Below, one piece after another: positions 12,839-15,199 of a DNA stretch of 15,199 nucleotides; within the stretch, counting starts at the first letter, position 1, and the number at the start of each line of letters is the position of its first letter. Where the stretch lies: the NCBI GenBank assembly GCA_016296205.1, contig JAEDJS010000046.1, positions 1-15,199 of the forward strand. The letters are read 5' to 3'. A program made the position numbers and the translations under genes. This DNA is from Treponema sp. GTDB taxonomy: Bacteria; Spirochaetota; Spirochaetia; Treponematales; Treponemataceae. The notes beneath the pieces are model-generated. The model made no database searches. It worked only from the letters and a program-made list of their open reading frames with translations, and was not told where the DNA came from.

Positions 12839-15199
12839 TTAGTCATTTATTGTAATATCAAATGTCTGGCTGTAAGCGATTCCGTTGTAGATGTATGGGA
12901 ATGTTACAGAATATTTTCCTTTTTCCAGGATTTTTAATTTTCCAGTTGAATTATCAAAAGTGGCAATTGAATCTGTACCAGAAATTAAAATTCCGTTTAC
13001 GATTACGTAAGGTGGAGGAGAATTTGTTTCGCCGTCTGCTGTTGTTGTTATTCTACAATTTAAAATAAAGGTATTTGATTCATTAGAATCTTGTGAAATA
13101 CTTAGCTGAACATTTTCCATAGGCATAAATGTTGTGGTGTTTTCCGGGCCCCGACAGTTAAGTTTTCCCTGCTGATCAATGTAAAAGAGATTCAAAATTT
13201 TTTCGCTCTCATCAATTATCTGGAATAATTTAAGATATTCTTCCAATGTTGAGTATCCAAATCTTCCTGATGGAAATGTTGAAACATCCATTATTCTTGT
13301 GCCGATTTGCATTTCTGCAGGTTTTATCAGAGAATAAACAGGTTGTGGTTTTTTCGGTGAATCTGCATCGGTTGAATCCCTTTTAAACTTAATCAGACTT
13401 GTTTCTGAGATTTTGATTTTTAATGAATTTGGTGAAGTATCAAGAGTTGCCGCATTTGAATTTAATTCAAGATAACCAGAAATATTTGTAGTTTTATTAA
13501 CCGGGAAGTTGATATTTGATAAAATGCTGATGTTTGTAAAAGATCCTGTGCAGTTTTCTTGAGGAATAATTACATTTTTTGCAGAAGAAAGCAAAAGGTT
13601 CCCATTGTAATTTCCATCAAGTTTAAAATTGGAAATGTTGTCTCCGTTAAATCCGATGTGGTAATTTCCACCATTGAATGTAAATCCATTTTCAGAAAAA
13701 CCACTTATAATGTTTGCAGTAAAACCATTGCTTGTGATTGTAACGTTGTCTGCTGCAGTTTTTGTAAAATTCAGATTTTTGCAGTTTAAGTTCAAAAAAG
13801 TGGTGCCGTTAAAATCAAATTCTTTTTTAACTGAGTTGTCAAAAATCAAATTAAATGTTGATGTTTTGTTTTGGCTTGATGCAGTTCCATCATCTTTAAG
13901 TGATTTAATTGTTCCGTCAAGAGGACTGTCTTGGTTAAAGTAAAGATTTACTGTCATTGGCATGCTGATTGATTGTGATTCACACAGCAATGCAGTCATT
14001 GCGTTGTTTATATTGCAGATGGATGTAATAAGGGCAGAATCGTTCCGCTCGTAAATTGAGAGTGTTTCTTTTGTGCCGTTCTGGGCCATAAGTGTAAGTT
14101 CAATTCCGGAATATCCAATTGATGCAGGATTTTTAATTGTATAAATTCTTGTATCTGGATCAAAAGTCTGCTCTATCTGATCATTGTAAAGTGTTTCTGA
14201 ATTATAACTGTCGGCATTGATTTCTTCATATTGGGAATAAAAAATTCGTGCGGAATCAACAATGAGTCCAAGAGGAATTGTAAAGCTGTAGACAGTTGAA
14301 TCTGCATAACTTTTATCTACATAATAATCGCTGTGCAGAACACAATATGGATTTGCTACATAATCATTTAATTTTGAAACTTCATACTTTGGGGAAGAAT
14401 AATTGATTTTTCCTCCTGGAGCATTGTAAACAAAATCAACATCTGTATCTGTCTGGCTGGAATTGTTTTTGTATATTAATTTTATAGAAAGACTGTCTGG
14501 CAAAATTTTCTTCGAAAGAAAATAATGATAATCAATAATTTTGTGTTGGTTTTGATTTGATGATTCTGTAAATCTATTGGTTGTGGCATTTGCCCAAACG
14601 TTAAGACCTTCAATTATTGTGGCTGTGTTTTCCTGGTCGTCTGTAACAGTGATTTTTAAAAGATAAAGACCTGTAGAAATATTACGGTTGTTAAAATCGA
14701 TTGTTCCAGTGTTCTGTGTAATAGAAATATTTTCCTGAGTTTCTGTAAGTGTGAACTCTGGATATTTATAAAGTTCTGCCTTGAATTGAGTAATTTCAAT
14801 ATCAGAAGTTTTTGAAATTTTTTTAATTGTGTTATTGGTAACTGTAAAATCATTAAATTCTTTTGTTTTAGGAATCTGCACTTTTAGATTAATTAAACCA
14901 GTTGAATCATCTGAACTTGTTACAGGCATTATTCTGACTGTTACTGTAAAATCTTGATTTTGAAGATCATCTTTTGTAAAACTGCTGCTTATTCCGGAAA
15001 AACAGTAATTTCCTGTATCCTGTGGTTCGGCGTCTGTTTCGTAATATGTTAGAAAAATGGCCATTGAATCTGCAAGTTTTTTTGTGGTAATTGTGTTAAT
15101 GTTTGTTCCGCTGTTTGATGCTAGAGGTGATGGACCTTCTGCAGATTGTAAAGTTGCAATACAGTAATAATTGTCCAGATTAATATCAGGCATTGCGCT
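12839..15199 (-). CDS. Large surface protein, 5' end outside window; paralogous to downstream neighbour at N-terminus
   Basis: 786 residues are visible and the frame runs open through the window edge, so the gene is partial. The first visible residues, SAMPD, align with TATPN after the lipoprotein signal of the neighbouring gene, so the Met at 15193 is probably internal and about 50 residues, including a likely lipoprotein signal, are missing. Shared features with the neighbour are IMPVTSSDD (LMPVTAAND there), STGLYLLKI (STGIYLWKI) and LNVWANATTNRF (INVWKNCTTNAW). Further on, a stretch of Asn-, Phe- and Gly-rich turns (such as FNGGNYHIGFNGDNISNFKL) suggests an irregular beta-solenoid without GGAI signatures. 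The C-terminus (YVIVNGILI to FDITIND) looks like a terminal beta-sandwich. I do not recognise a named family; a surface protein role is inferred. Confidence 0.75.
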   Translation of the reverse strand, partial: SAMPDINLDNYYCIATLQSAEGPSPLASNSGTNINTITTKKLADSMAIFLTYYETDAEPQDTGNYCFSGISSSFTKDDLQNQDFTVTVRIMPVTSSDDSTGLINLKVQIPKTKEFNDFTVTNNTIKKISKTSDIEITQFKAELYKYPEFTLTETQENISITQNTGTIDFNNRNISTGLYLLKITVTDDQENTATIIEGLNVWANATTNRFTESSNQNQHKIIDYHYFLSKKILPDSLSIKLIYKNNSSQTDTDVDFVYNAPGGKINYSSPKYEVSKLNDYVANPYCVLHSDYYVDKSYADSTVYSFTIPLGLIVDSARIFYSQYEEINADSYNSETLYNDQIEQTFDPDTRIYTIKNPASIGYSGIELTLMAQNGTKETLSIYERNDSALITSICNINNAMTALLCESQSISMPMTVNLYFNQDSPLDGTIKSLKDDGTASSQNKTSTFNLIFDNSVKKEFDFNGTTFLNLNCKNLNFTKTAADNVTITSNGFTANIISGFSENGFTFNGGNYHIGFNGDNISNFKLDGNYNGNLLLSSAKNVIIPQENCTGSFTNISILSNINFPVNKTTNISGYLELNSNAATLDTSPNSLKIKISETSLIKFKRDSTDADSPKKPQPVYSLIKPAEMQIGTRIMDVSTFPSGRFGYSTLEEYLKLFQIIDESEKILNLFYIDQQGKLNCRGPENTTTFMPMENVQLSISQDSNESNTFILNCRITTTADGETNSPPPYVIVNGILISGTDSIATFDNSTGKLKILEKGKYSVTFPYIYNGIAYSQTFDITIND

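Noticed and set aside
15191..15193. ATG at 15193 as a true start
   Set aside because: The frame is open to the window edge, no ribosome site is visible, and alignment to the neighbouring gene places this Met about 50 residues into the protein.

Overview
The window looks like a chromosomal segment of a host-associated Treponema-type spirochete. The evidence is AT-rich coding sequence, several large lipoproteins with spirochete-style lipoboxes (VVSC, FASC, LLSC), InlB-type, Big_2-type and cadherin-like surface modules, and short palindromic repeats scattered between genes and inside one. The organism call is inference from gene style; no rRNA or other marker gene is present.

Layout: (1) Positions 1-375 have no gene. 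They hold a cluster of short hairpin repeats of one design, with different stem sequences, plus a 79-bp direct repeat. Positions 376-528 are an AT-rich leader with two A8 tracts 10 bp apart. (2) 540-4193 (+) is a large lipoprotein alpha-amylase: surface and Ig-like modules, a CBM26-like starch-binding module, then a MalS-like GH13 catalytic domain with all catalytic residues. (3) After a leaky-looking terminator, 4287-6254 (+) is a second lipoprotein with cadherin-like beta-sandwich repeats and a large C-terminal module that I read as carbohydrate-binding (CBM9/CBM74-like). Together they look like an enzyme plus binding-protein pair for starch at the cell surface. (4) A strong terminator with 15 T ends that unit. 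(5) 6364-8385 (+) is an exported coiled-coil protein with a barrel-like C-terminus. Its segment just after the signal peptide is built from in-frame copies of the hairpin repeat seen at 1-375. (6) On the minus strand, 15199-12839 (cut by the window edge) and 12821-8394 are two tandem large surface proteins, 17 nt apart and probably one operon. They share an N-terminal module but differ downstream; the second is a Pmp-like beta-helix lipoprotein of 1475 residues.

The most unusual signals are the palindromic repeat family, which keeps its stem-loop by compensatory changes and has become protein-coding in one gene, and the possible SusCD-independent starch-capture pair. No tRNA, rRNA, CRISPR array, transposase or phage gene was seen.
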